A DNA stretch of 64,000 nucleotides from Tiliqua scincoides (taxonomy: Eukaryota > Chordata > Lepidosauria > Squamata > Scincidae), in the NCBI RefSeq assembly GCF_035046505.1, contig NC_089823.1:29870388-29934387 (forward strand), read 5' to 3'. The notes under the pieces are model-generated. The model was not told the DNA's origin. It saw nothing but the letters and a program-made list of their open reading frames with translations, and did no database searches. The translations under genes and the position numbers were made by a program. Shown piece by piece: positions 32,483 through 44,212 of this stretch (within the stretch, counting starts at the first letter, position 1; every line of letters starts with the position of its first letter).

Positions 32483-32936
32483 TAAGAACATAAGAACAGC
32501 CCCACTGGATCAGGCCATAGGCCAATCTAGGCCAGCTTCCTGTATCTCACAGCGGCCCACCAAATGCCCCAAGGAGCACACCAGAAAACAAGAGACCTGC
32601 ATCCCGGTGCCCTCCCTTGCATCTGACATAGCCCATTTCTAAAATCAGGAGGTTCCACATACACATAATGGCTTGTAACCCGTACTGGATTTTTCCTCCA
32701 GAAACTTGTTCAATCCCCTTTTAAAGGCATCCAGGCCAGATGCTGTCACCACATCCAGTGGCAAGAAGTTCCACAGACCAACCACACGCTGAGTAAAGAA
32801 ATATTTTATTTTGTCTGTCCTAACCCTCCCAACACTCAATTTTAGTGGATGTCCCCTGGTTCTGGTGTTATGTGAGAGTGTAAAGAGCATCTCTCTATCC
32901 ACTTTATCCTTCCCATGCATAATTTTGTATGTCAGC
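32483..32936 (-). mobile_element. CR1 3' fragment
   Basis: Tail AAGAACATAAGAACAGCC at 32485. The reverse frame holds RTRGHPLKLSVGRVRTDKIK, YFFTQRVVGLWNFLPLDVV, and EEKSSTGYKP. 5'-truncated near 32936 at TTTTGTATGTC. Confidence 0.87.
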
Positions 32937-35159
32937 CATGCCTCTGGTGATAGGGGCAGATGTTGCACTGTGGATTTTCTTAGATCACTTATCTACCTCA
33001 GATGCTGACAAAATCCTGGTTCTCAGGCTGACCAGAATGCTGCAGCTGGGCCCAACAGGAGGAGAGGCTGTACAAGCTGGGTAGCCATGCTTAAGAGCTC
33101 TACTGGGGGTGGGTGGCAGGTGCAGAGGGCAAGCTGAACACTGCCTCTATTGAACAAAAGGGGCAGAACTGCAGGTCTGTATGATGTCTGCTGCACGGTG
33201 AAGGGTTTGGGCGCTGCCTCGACCACCACCCCATGAGTCCTCTGAGGCTTGGTGCAGTGGGAGACAGGATGGTACTGCCCCTTCAGGAGAGCTGCAAGGG
33301 TAAAGACCCCACAGGAAGAAAGCAGTTCATCATTTCTGGTTGCCCCTTTGCTGACTTCACCACTCCACATCTGCTGGTGCCACGCTGCCATCAAGTCAGA
33401 TCTTTACAACAAGATCTTTGTTTCAAGGCAAAATTGAAAAATGAGCAGAATTCTATATTGCTTTAAAAATTAGGGGGATAAAAGAGCATCTGGTAATCAG
33501 CAGCATCTTTAAAAGAATTCTTTTTTAAGTGGAAATGTACGAACAAAACCCACTATTCTTTGGGTGTCAGCCTCCTTCTCCAGAGGAGAAGCTAAATCTT
33601 CTCCTTCTCCAGCTAAATCTTTGAGTAGGAGGAGGATGTGCCTAGACTTGTGGCAATATTAATCTCAACACACAGTAGGGAAACATGTTGAGCACAGCCT
33701 TCCATTTCATACGCTGCAGTTGACCAGCTTCATTTTGAATGTTAAATACAATGTTGCCGGATAATTAGGTATTTCTTATCTTTATATGCTGTTTCAAATG
33801 ACACAAGTAAATGTACAGGAGTTCCCAAGCAACCACCCATCCAGAAACTGACTGACTCTACACCTGCTTAGCTTCAGCAAAATGGCTGTATCGTGTGCCT
33901 TCAAGCCATGCCCTGAGATCAGCTTAACTAGCAAAATTACATCTTAAATCACATATTAATCTGCAGAAAGGCAGGCACAGATATGAGCATATTGTTTCAT
34001 GAAGGAGGGCCAAACTATGTGTTGTATTATGCCTGTGATTGATGCTGATAAGTGTGGATTTGGAAAGTAAAGAGCAGTCAGGGCATGTGTAATCATGATC
34101 AAAGGTATGTGGAGAGGGGGCTTTTAGGCATTTGCTCTTGTCATGGTCTTCACCTGAATCCTTCCTCCCACTGCAGCTATCATCAATGGGTGCTTCCTTT
34201 CTGGCACATAACTGTAGGGTGGTGGTGGAATGAACTGGACTGAGATCATGGCAAAGGCAAAGGGTTAAAATCCTCTTCCCCACACCACAGCCCCAAGCCC
34301 TCCCTCTGCCCTCAGTTGCTCTTATGAAAATCAAACATGTCAGCCCTTTAATATAGACTATAAAATATAATTTGACCCTGGGAAGGAAAGATACACCACA
34401 CGGATCTATTTACAGGGAGGCTTTCTGGGTGGGGAATTCAAGGCTTTGATATGTGAAATATACACAAATGGCAGGTGTTGAGCTTATATATTAAAAATAT
34501 CCTTGGGTTACCTTTAATGCAAACTGCTGGGTAAGAACTGCAGTCCAGGAGCACATTGGGGACCAGGTTTTCTATGCTTTTTACATCCCTGAAAGGGAAT
34601 TCAAATCTTCAGGGTGCTAGGAGAGAAAAAAAGAGAGCAACAGACAAGAAGCGTTTTGATACATAGTTTGGTCATCCTCATCAAAACAAACAGTATCTGC
34701 AAAAGAGATTTGTCCACTGCTTGACAGCACCAGTATGGTAAATGCCATTATCATCATGCTGCTAGGTGGTTTTTGAGGGCCATTTCTGATGGTATATTTT
34801 TGACTCCTTTCTGTTTTTTCAAAAAGGGAGGTGAGCAGAAAATAGCCTCAGATGTGCATCTTTGTAATGTGGGACCTGTCAGATAAAAGGATAATAACAG
34901 TGTTTTTTTTGTTTGTTTTGTTTTTAAAGCCCCAAATTTGTTTGTAATGTGAAGTAAACGCCTGTATAGGCAAAAATGCTCATTTACATTCCAAATGATT
35001 CATCTGCTTTCTTTTTCCTGCTATTTATTATAACAGGCTTGCAAATAGTACAGGCAAGGCTCAAAAGGTGATTTCAAGTCTCACACATGAAAATGTTCTG
35101 GAGAACCAGCTATAGAACAAAGGATCAAGGTGAAACAGTGAGGAAAATACATCACAGAT
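32937..35159. other. Unassigned sequence
   Basis: A small duplication (TCTTCTCCTTCTCCAGCTAA, near 33570-33620). A 123-codon minus frame (33023-33394) and a 136-codon minus frame (33924-34334) show no known domain. Confidence 0.4.
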
Positions 35160-35384
35160 GCCCCCCCCTTCCTGTATCCATGGAGGATCTGTTCCACCCC
35201 CCATAAGGAAACTGCAGATAAAAGGGAACTCTATGAGTGCAATACTCTGCACCCCCCTCTAACCCATTACCTTCTGTTTTCTTCTTTAACAATCAGGCAT
35301 GTCTCTTGCTTTTACATACACTATAAGAGCAAAGTGACAGGCAGGCAGGCAGTCTGCATGCTAGGAAGAACAGAACATTTACAG

Positions 35385-37062
35385 CAGTGGTTCCCAACCT
35401 TTAGGAGCTTAGGGACTACTAAGGCGAAATTTGGAGACACCGAGGACCACATGCAACCACTTCCGCACACAAAAATACAGTTAAATTCGTAATACATGGA
35501 GAAGATATATTTGGAATTAATGTGATGGTTGTGCTTGCATTTGCTTCACTAGCTGTGAAATTCATGGGTTTATACTACTGCTCAAAGTTATGCACACGTT
35601 GTCACTAGTGCCCAACTGATTCCAAGCCGCCTACTCTCCCCTCTGACATTAGTCTGTGGAACCCCTTGCCACAGGATGTGGTGATGGCATCTGGCCAAAT
35701 CCCTTTAAAAGGGGATTGGACAAATTTTTGGAAAAGTCCTTCACAGGTTACAAGCCGTGATGGGTATGTGCAGCCTCCTGATTTTAGAAGTAGGCTACCT
35801 CAGAATGCCAGGTGCAAGGGGGTGGCAACAAGATACAGGCCTCTTGTTGTCCTGAGTGCTCCCTGAGGCATCTGGTTGGCCACTGTGAGATACAGGCAGC
35901 TGGACTAGATGGATCTTTGGCCTGATCTAGTGGGGCTCTTCTTAAGTTCTGAAAAGCAGAAGTGGTGGTAGCAGCAGCTACAAAAGGCAGTTTGCCTTCT
36001 CAGTCCCCTTCACCGGATGACCTGTGAGCCTGATCTTCCCTCACCACCTGGAAGCTCCTTTCCCGCACCCCTGAATTCTTTTCTACCCTCTGCACTTTCA
36101 CCCCCCAACAGGCTTTGTACTCAACAGAGAGGCTGGAGATCCAACACAGGTGGATGGCAGAGACAAAGGAAGGGGTGGAGCAAGAAGTGGTTTCCCACTC
36201 ATCCCTCTCCCACCTACCCCCATTTGCCCCTCTAAGAATCTGGAGTTGCTTTTTTTTTTTTTTTTAACCCTCAGAGTGCCTGCCAGCTTCAAGAAAGAAC
36301 TTTTTGCAAAAGATTCAAGTCTGGATCCTGCAACTCTCAGGCAGGACAGCAGGCACATCTCCTCCAGCCAAGTAACCTGTCCTCCTCCTCCTCCCTGATG
36401 CAGCACCTGATGCCTGCAACAGATCCTGTTCTGACCCCCCTTCAGGGGCTGATCATTTTCTTTCTCCTGGGCTGCAAGTGGCTGATTTGGACTACAGTTG
36501 TCCCTCCATCTCGTTCCTCCAAGCCCCCAAGCTGCAGAGTATGGGCTGGAGAGTGGCCAGCAGCAGGGGCCTCTCCAAAGGGGGGGGGGGAAACAGCAAA
36601 AAGTGCTTTTTCTTCCTTTGGAGAGGCAGCAATGGTGACACAGTCCCTGGCTGCTCTCTATCCCTTGCTCTACCACCTCCCCCCAGCACCAGCCCCAGCC
36701 CCCCCTCCAAGTATATAAACCTCTGAGTATCATTTGGCCTCCAACACAGCCTCAGCTACACCTGCTATGAGTGAGCACATGCCCGAACCATGTGGAAGAG
36801 AAACCCGCTGATCCTCCTTATCCCACTAGAACTGAAGACAAGCCAGCCAATCAGATGCAGAGCAGAGAGGAGAAAGGAGTGAGGGGGGAGCCACAAAAAG
36901 GCACCATCAAGCTCTGATCAGTGGCTGGGCCTGCAAAGTTTTTTTCCCCCCTCCTGGGATGCATTGATTGTTTTCCCCCCTTTCTTCAGGAGACTTCATG
37001 GACCACCTGACAGGGTCCTGCGGACCACCTGTGGTTCCTGGACCACGGGTTGGGAACCCATG
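35385..37062. mobile_element. hAT element, 1.68 kb, with perfect target duplication
   Basis: Ends CAGTGGTTCCCAACC and, reversed, CATGGGTTCCCAACC. The 8-bp duplication is ATTTACAG at 35377-35384 and 37063-37070. Inside lie a CR1 fragment (35645-35950) and a GC-rich block (36000-36900). No transposase motif is readable, so it is non-autonomous or gutted. A 211-codon minus-strand reading frame at 36098-36733 is low-complexity and probably not a gene. Confidence 0.88.
35645..35950 (+). mobile_element. CR1 3' fragment inside the hAT at 35385
   Basis: LWNPLPQDVVMASGQIPLKG-like coding end, then TGTGCAGCCTCCTGATTTTA and TTGGCCTGATCTAGTGGGG. It is younger than, or was carried by, the surrounding hAT. 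Confidence 0.8.
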
Positions 37063-37236
37063 ATTTACAGGAAGCAGCTTCAAGAGTTTCAAGAAATGTG
37101 TCTGATCGTTAAACAAGAAAATGGAAGCTAATGGGAGCAGGGGTGCTGCGGAAAACCACAAATACATGAAACTGCAGGTACCAGATCCTTGGATATGGGG
37201 GGAGATGAATATCTGTATTATTAGGAGATTTATACC

Positions 37237-38141
37237 CAGGGCTTTTTTCTAATGGAACGTGGGGGGGGGGGGTGGAGTTCTGGCACCTTTTTGCAGGGGC
37301 CCCTCCCCTTCGGAGGCATTCCAGGAGGGGGGAGCAAAACAGAGGCAGAGTAGATAGGCACAGGATTGGATTCTAAGGCTGCCATCCTATCCACAGTAAG
37401 CCCCATTCACTAAAGTGGACTTCTGAGTAGACATACCTAGGATTGGGCTCTTAATCCTGGCATATATCTGCATCTGTTTTCACATGCTAAGGGCAGGTGA
37501 AAAGGGATTCTACGTGTGTACAACGTGCTGTCCAGCCTTGCCAGAGATCTTCCTCGTCCTTCCCCCACAAGCATGCCCTCTGCCAGCCAGCGTTTGCAGC
37601 TCCTCTCCAGCAATGCAAAGCGGCTGCTCAGGGCAACAGAGAACATACAATGGCATGCCAAGCGCCTTCCCAAAGATACAGAGCATTCTGATACCTGAAT
37701 TAAACCATATTTAATCGCTTGTTTGCAAAAGTAGCTGTTTCTATGTGCACCTAAGGACCCCTCTCGTGTAAGAATTCCTTTTTTGTTTTTACTCCCACAG
37801 TTACTTAGAGTAATTTTACTACCTGGAACTCATGTAAGCCATTTTTCGGAATCCATTCACTGCTTCCTCTCCTCGAAGTAGTGCCACACTACATACTACA
37901 CGCTACAAGTGCACCTGTACAGTATTTTTCCCCATGTGTAGAAAAAGTAGCTAGGGGGAAGGAGATGTGGAGATTGACAGCCCAATCCTATGCATGTCTA
38001 CTCAGAAGTAAGTTCATCTTTAGGGGGGAAGCACATAAAAATATTTTATTTCTCCAATAAAAAAATGGTTTATAAATAAATAAATAAAAGATTAACAAAT
38101 TGTGAGTTCCTGCACCTTTTTTTTCCACAAAAAAAGCACTG
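37237..38141. mobile_element. hAT element, 0.9 kb, with perfect target duplication
   Basis: Ends CAGGGCTTTTTTCTAATGG and, reversed, CAGTGCTTTTTTTGTGG. The 8-bp duplication is TTTATACC at 37229-37236 and 38142-38149. It carries two partial CAATCCTA-type MITEs (37376-37452 and 37978-38022), so it has been a target itself. Confidence 0.88.
37376..37452. mobile_element. 90-bp class MITE, deleted copy
   Basis: GGCTGCCATCCTATCC to CCTAGGATTGGGCTC with GTAAGCCCCATTCAC and GTGGACTTCTGAGTAGAC inside. Sits within the hAT at 37237-38141. Confidence 0.65.
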
Positions 38142-38564
38142 TTTATACCCTTCTTTTAATTAAAACTCAAAACAGGCTTACAAATAAAATAAAGATACAA
38201 AATGTATTTCTCATACTAAAATGTGGTATAGAAGGGGGAAATCAAACATTTGCATATGAAAACAGATCACACAAATACAAAGCTCCAACACACTTCGAAT
38301 AAAAATGAATAGAAAAAACCACTCTGCAATTCACAAAATATTTAAATGCAGGACAGTTTCCAAGGGTTGATAATTAAAATTTATCACACTACACCATTAG
38401 TAGGTTTGTTGTATAATCATAAACCAGCTTCATATGCTGAATGATGGAAGTTCTGTAGATACAATTGAAAATTAATGCACAACATTTTAAGAATGTCAAG
38501 CATCTGAAGCTTGATGACTACTGGCAAGGCATGAAGACTTTTCTGCCTGGCCTTCCCTTCTTTA

Positions 38565-38990
38565 GGCCCAATCTTATTCCTTACTTGCGGTAGTGGAGTG
38601 CACATTCTGCCAGTGTGCGCTGTCACAAAAGTGCCGTAAAGCACTTTGACAGCACACCTTCAAAGCAAGAGCCTTTTCACTTCAGGAATGCTGCTAGAGC
38701 AGGTAAGACTGGTGTAGGGGTGGGTGGAGTGGGTGGAATGGTGCGGGGGAGAGTGGTGATAGGGGTGGGGCTGGCCGGGTCCAGGATGGGGCGGGATCAG
38801 TGGCACCAGTGTGCGCCTGATCCTATACTCCTTCACGGACTTGATATACTGACATGGGTCAATGTGGACTTGTTCGCAGTATACAGTGGCTTTGGGGGTT
38901 TACACTGAGAAAAGGGCACAAATGTCCCCTTACCTCAAAGAGATTTCCAGCAGCTAAAATTCTTCCTGTGGGATACAGTGTAGCCCATGC
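38565..38990. mobile_element. Large CAATC-terminus MITE, right end unclear
   Basis: GGCCCAATCTTATTCCTTAC then an inverted pair around 38605-38660 (TGCGCTGTCACAAAAGTGCC, GCACTTTGACAGCACACC) and GCCTGATCCTATACTCC. Confidence 0.5.
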
Positions 38991-39137
38991 CATGTTTTCA
39001 ATTGCAGTTTTTAACTGATTTTTTTTACAATTATTACACTTTATATTTCATTCTTATTTTGTAACTTACTAGATTTTCTTGGTTATATTTTACCTCACCT
39101 TCAGTGCTTCCATTATGAAGAGGGAAAGGCAGGACAT

Positions 39138-40223
39138 AAGGGCGCAATCCTCACATGACGCTAGGCTGGCACAAGTCCCTTGCGCCGGCCCAGGAGGCAG
39201 TTGGGCCAGTGCGAGGGACTTCCACTGGCCTCCCTGTGCTGTCACAGGCCCTGGGGAAGGTCAGTTTGCACTGGTTGAGCTCAGTCGGTGCAGGGGTCTG
39301 GGGAAGGCAGGGAGGAAAAGGGAGGGAGGCATTCTGGGGTGGGGGAGGGTGGACAACAGGCATTCCCGGGCAGTCAGGCGGGGCATGGGAGGCGGGGCCA
39401 GGATCCTGACCCCGTTCAGGGAGGTTATACCAGATCCTAACCCCATTCTTGGGCAGCCTGGGCCAGTCCTGGGCTTCTTGGATATGCACTACCTCCAGAA
39501 GTGGCGCATATCTGAGCAGCCCTATTGGGGCTGCAGTAGCCCTTGCAGGGATAAGGGAAAGTGATTCCTCTTGCCCTGGGCTGAACCACTAAGCACCCAA
39601 ATCTTCCGCTGGATACAGTGCAGGCACTCTGGCACAATCCAAACTGTGCCCTATGCTGGCCCAAATCCTTGGGCCAGCCTAGGAGGAAGGTCACAAACAT
39701 GCCGTAAAGCACATTTGCAACTCCTCGAGGGGAAGCCAGGCTGGCGCTCCAAGAAGCACCAGCCTGTGGAGACTGACATAAGCCTCCGCGCCGGCTTCCC
39801 CTCAGCTGCTTTTGTTGGCTCGCCTGCTCCTACACAAGTGGAAAAGGTAGGCATGGGGGATGGGGAGGAAGAGGGAGGGAGGGAGGCATTCCTGGGTGGG
39901 GAGAGGGCAGGAGATGGGCAGCCCTGGAGGTGGACGGGCAGGGAGCGGGAGGAGGGGCTGGGATCCAGCAGTTATGCTGGATCCCAACACCCGTTCCTGG
40001 GGAAAACAGAGTGGCTTCAAGCTGCTCTGCTCTCCTCGGACTTGTGCCACCTCCAGAGGTGGTGCAAGCCTGAGGAGACCCATTGTAGCCAGCAGACCTT
40101 ACCCAGGGGTAAGGGGAAAAGTTTCCCCTTGCCTCTGGCTGAGCCACTTCTGGCCAAAATCCTGCTCTGGATATAGCGCAAGCCTCCTGGCTTGCCTATT
40201 CCAGCGCAGGTTAGGATTGCTCC
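39138..40223. mobile_element. Two 600-bp class MITEs in head-to-tail tandem
   Basis: Copy 1 starts AGGGCGCAATCCTCAC at 39139. It loses its right terminus near 39630, where copy 2 starts GGCACAATCCAAACTGTGCC and runs to TTAGGATTGCTCCC at 40223. Both contain GGATACAGTGCAGGC or GGATATAGCGCAAGC near the right end. Several long GC-rich reading frames here are by-products of the composition. Confidence 0.7.
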
Positions 40224-40449
40224 CTTAATCACTTAAATAAAACACATATATTTCAACTTCTAGTTGAAAAACACATATGTCAACTTCTAGTACTCCTCAG
40301 TGGCTTCAATTTCACAAGCTGGTATTTCTGCCCTTCCAGAGTCCAAATAGAGGTCCATGACTTATGGATTAGAAAGGGAACTTTTTTTTTAAAGATCATA
40401 TTTGCAAGGTATAATTTAACAAATGGGATCCATAACAACATTTTGCATT

Positions 40450-40481
40450 ACTGTAGTCTTCCAAGGCTGAAGGATGCAAAT
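40450..40481 (+). repeat. Worn copy of the LINE tail
   Basis: TACTGTAGTCTTCCAAGGCT then GAAGGATGCAAATG resembles the tail (ATACCATAGTCTTCCGAGAC, TGAAGGATGCCAAC) with about six changes. No LINE body is visible upstream. It could be chance in part. Confidence 0.35.
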
Positions 40482-41148
40482 GATGATGCTTTAATAGATA
40501 ATTCTCATTCTCTGGCCACACCCTGTGTTCTACTGAAAGGTTTTTTTTAACAAATACCTTAACCTTCCATGGTTCCTGGGAGCTTCTGAGCATAATCTGT
40601 CTGCATCACATCACACTATTTTGTTCTGTTTTGTCTTTTGAGTTACAAATGTTCCTTCTTCTGTATACTAGAGAGTCCCCCAAGCATACAGAAACCATTT
40701 CCTTGTGGCTGGGTAAACCCATTTTGTGCACAAACTGATTGAAGGCTGAAATTAGTAAATACATTCTTTCCAAGTAAACCTTTCTTCCTTGGGCTAAAAA
40801 GGCTTAACAGTTCCTGAAGAAAGCAAATATTAAGAAACATCCAATAATCCTGCCTCTTATCAGCCCTTTCAAAGACTTTGTGCTGCAGATCTAGCTCTCA
40901 CCTGCATGTTTATTGGCCAAAACATACAGGTGAGAGTTTAATCATGCTCATAAAAATTTTAAAAAGAGTATCCGTATGACCTATCCTCACCATAAACTCC
41001 CCTTGGCCTCCTCTAAATGTTCCATTTGGCTTCAAAAGCCTATCTACATACTAGCACTCTTGCAGAGGCCTTGAGATTTATATGCCAAGGAACTATGCTT
41101 TCGAGCTCAAAAATCCCTGTCTAATAAATTGCTGGGGATCAGGCCTGA

Positions 41149-41529
41149 TACTTGGGTAGGGCAAGTGGGGCTGCCGCCCTGGGCCCTACTTGGGAGGGGG
41201 GGTTGCTGTGGGATGCTGCACCTTACTCCTCTTTTCTGAACATCATTAAAATTCAATTATCCGTTTCTTCATTCCCTTCGAGCATCTTTGCTGAGGGAAC
41301 GCGACTGCTATCTAGTCCGTTTTAGCTGTAGAGACAGATGGGACGGGTTCTTTGCAGCCCCACCTTGGATTGGAAATGAGGCAGCAGAGAGAAGGATGGC
41401 AATCAAATACTTTTAAAATGGTTTTTATTTTACATACATACGTACGTGTGTGTATGAGTGTGTGTGTAAAGGGTGTAGGACCACCTATATATGGCCACAA
41501 TAGGACCCCCTACATCCTTCTAGGGATGG
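41149..41529. mobile_element. Possible hAT-like element
   Basis: The left end CAGGCCTGATACTTGGGTAG leads into GGGCAAGTGGGGCTGCCGCC; the reversed right end is CAGGGCCATCCCTAGAAGG. Flanks CTGGGGAT and CCTGGAAT match at 5 of 8 only. Confidence 0.4.
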
Positions 41530-42873
41530 CCCTGCCTGGAATTGTAGGTGCTCAAGCTTTAGAGCTAACCGGGCATAGCAAGGAATAGAGTCTGCATCAT
41601 TAGCCCCTCTGCTTGGCAGACCTCTGGAATGGACCCCACTAAGCCAAGAGACCAGCAACTGGCTATCTGCCCTTGACTCCTCATTTTGGAACCAGTCCTA
41701 ATTTAACCCTGACTTTACCTCAAATCTCCAGTTTCAGCACTAGATAGCAAGGTCCTGGTTTACAAACACAGGTGTGACTTTAAAACCAAGCTACATTTAG
41801 AAGGGCAGACTGTTTCGCAAGCCACTGCATGTCCTGCACGTACATCTGAGCTGCAGTTAAGTTGCATTAGACTGTAGGAGAGTATGGTTGGTTTTGTGCC
41901 AAACAGGATCTAATCAGTTGTGTACAAATTAATACAGTGCTCACTCGCACCTAGCAAAGACGCCCGGGAATTTGCCGCAGCTCGGCTACCTCCCCTTCTG
42001 CGGCCTTGCTCCCTATCAGTCCTTGAACACATTGAGGAAGTCCATGCAGATTTCATGAGTTGCTGGTGTTGGAAGATGCATGCAGAAGGCAGAGCAGGGA
42101 GCCTTCCCTCCATTATTGATGAGGCTGACCTCTCTTTAAACAAGCAATGCATAATTCATGCCAACTCCGGTATCTGTGGTGCTCGGCAACCATTCTTCCT
42201 GTGCCCTGAAATCAGTAGTAACTTTCAGCTCTCATTCCCCACATCCCACTTCCTCAGAACTACTGACAGTCACAGAGATGTGGTGTCAAATGCTGGGTTA
42301 ACTGCATTTCTCTCTCCTGCAAGTATCTTTTTCCACCCCATGAGAACAACTGCCTGCTTCAAACACCCAGGTAAAGCAAAAGATGTTTCCGTGTACTAAA
42401 TGTGCAGCTGATGCTTGACAGGTGCAAAAAACCCAGTTGCCTCTCTCTCTAAGGGCAGTGCGCCTCTTCTAAGGATACTACTGGACTTTCCCAGCAGATG
42501 CTACACAGCAACGTTTCATTACAGGAAAAATGCAGACCTCCTCCACATTCCCCTGATAGCACATCAGTTGCAATAGTGAGGGCTGAGTGGAGTGTGATTG
42601 CGCAAATATCATGAGCATCTATTGGAGAGTGTAGGTGTGACAACAATGTGATGAGCATTAACAATCATGTGTTTCTCCTCCACCACACTCCCTATTCTGA
42701 AGTGGTACAGTCCCAGAACAGCTGCACCAAATCATCTTCCAAAACATGTAGACCTTAAACACAAAATTACAAAAAATAAAAATAAAAAATACCATGTTGG
42801 AAATTTCCTGTACAGAAAATGTTTAAAAAAACACAAAAACAGAGTTTCGCCCATGACTTTTCGAGCCCTTTAA

Positions 42874-43039
42874 CAGCCCAATCATATGAGGGATGCTGCT
42901 CTGAGTTTCCAAAACTGCTGCAGCAGTATCCTGCGGGGCCAGGGAGGCAGCTGGAGATCTCCTTGGGATAACTTTGGTTCCCTTACCCTGTGTCAGGCCA
43001 TTGCAGCCCCTATGGGTCTACTAAGAGCTGTGCCAGCTA
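42874..43039. mobile_element. CAATC-terminus MITE fragment next to the CR1 3' end
   Basis: Starts AGCCCAATCATATG, the terminus shared by the window's large MITEs, and continues with their typical CCCTTACCCTG and GGGTCTACT interior. It stops where the CR1 tail begins. The other half was not recognised beyond 47400, so either the CR1 insertion deleted it or it has decayed. Confidence 0.5.
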
Positions 43040-43317
43040 CATAACATAAGAACATATGAACAGCCCCACTGGATCAGGCCATAGGCCTATCTAGTCCAGC
43101 TTCCTGTATCTCACAGAGGCCCACCAAATGCCCAAGGGAGCACACCAGATAACAAGAGACCTGCATCCTGGAGCCCTCCCTTGCATATAGCATTCTGACA
43201 TAGCCCATTTCTAAAATCAGGAGGCTGCACATACACATCATGGCTTGTAACCCGTAATGGATTTTTCCTCCAGAAACTTGTCCAATCCCCTTTTAAAGGC
43301 ATCCAGGCCAGATGCTG

Positions 43318-44205
43318 TCACAACATCCTGTGGCAAGGAGTTCTACAGACCGACCACACGCTGAGTAAAGAAATATTTTCTTTTGTCATCCTAACTCCCC
43401 CAACACTCATTTTTAGTGGATGTCCCCTGGTTCTGGTGTTATGTGAGAGTGTGAAGAGCATCTCCCTATCCACTTTATCCTTCCCCTGCATAATTTTGTA
43501 TGTCTCAATCATGTCCCCCCTCAGGTGCCTCTTTTCTAGGCTGAAGAGGCCCAAACGCCGTAGCCTTTCCTCATAAGGAAGGTGCCCCAGCCCAGCAATC
43601 ATCTTAGTTGCCCTCTTTTGCTCCTTTTCCATTTCCACTATATCCTTTTTGAGATGCGGTGACCAGAACTGGGCACAATACTCCAGGTGTGACCTTACCA
43701 TAGATTTGTACAACGGCATTATAATATTAGCTATTTTGTTCTCAATACCTTTTCTAATGATCCCAAGCATAGAATTGGCCTTCTTCACTGCCGCCGCACA
43801 TTGGGTCAACACTTTCATTGACTTGTCCACCCCCCCAAGATCTCTCTCCTGATCTGTCACAGACAGCTCAGAATCCATTAGCCTGTATGTGAAGTTTTGA
43901 TTTTTTGCCAATGTGCATGACTTTACACTTACATTGAAATGCATCTGCCATTTTGCTGCCCATTCTACCAGTTTGGAGAGATCTTTCTGGAGCTCCTCAC
44001 AATCACTTCTGGTCTTCACCACTCGGAAAAGTTTGGTGTTATCTGCAAACTTAGTCACCTCACTACTCAACCCTATCTCCAGGTCATTTATGAAGAGGTT
44101 GAAGAGCACCGGTCCCAGGACAGATCCTTGGGGCACACCGCTTTTCACCTCTCTCCATTGTGAAAATTGCCCATTGACGCCCACGCTCTGTTTCCTGGTC
44201 TTCAA
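43318..44205 (-). pseudogene. CR1 ORF2 RT palm and C-terminal region
   Basis: Begins about KTRKQSVGVNGQFS and contains SGVPQGSVLGPVLFNLFIND, then FADNTKLF where active copies have FADD, so the second metal-binding Asp is lost. Next come the thumb ([20 protein letters not shown]) and the RTRGHPLKMS block. The frame changes again near 43390, so the usual TQRVVGLWNSLP end lies out of frame. Confidence 0.9.
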
Positions 44206-44212
44206 CCAGTTC

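Larger units (their letters stand above)
35160..37200. mobile_element. Outer DNA element (Tigger/mariner-like) split by the hAT
   Basis: Left end near 35161-35245 (CCTGTATCCATGGAGGATCT, AAACTGCAGATAAAAGGGA). The right end in reverse (about 37130-37200) reads CCATATCCAAGGATCTGG, TACCTGCAGTTTCATG. The two ends are similar and inverted, as expected for a palindromic Tc/mariner-type element into which the hAT fell. Boundaries and superfamily are tentative. Confidence 0.45.
40224..42873. other. Mostly unassigned; low-repeat island at 41920-42400
   Basis: Besides the possible hAT (41149-41529) and a short ACGTACGTGTGTGT run (41440-41470), 41920-42400 is free of recognised repeats and has an open plus frame of 159 codons (41920-42399) without a known domain. 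It could be a conserved non-coding element (it contains the octamer-like ATGCATAATTCATG), but this cannot be tested here. Confidence 0.3.

Noticed and set aside
36098-36733. 211-codon open frame on the minus strand
   Set aside because: Gly/Trp/Ser-rich low-complexity product of a GC-rich hAT interior, no domain, no splice or promoter context.
39079-40228. Cluster of long GC-rich frames on both strands (up to 201 codons)
   Set aside because: They coincide with two MITE copies and change frame between copies; the length reflects composition.
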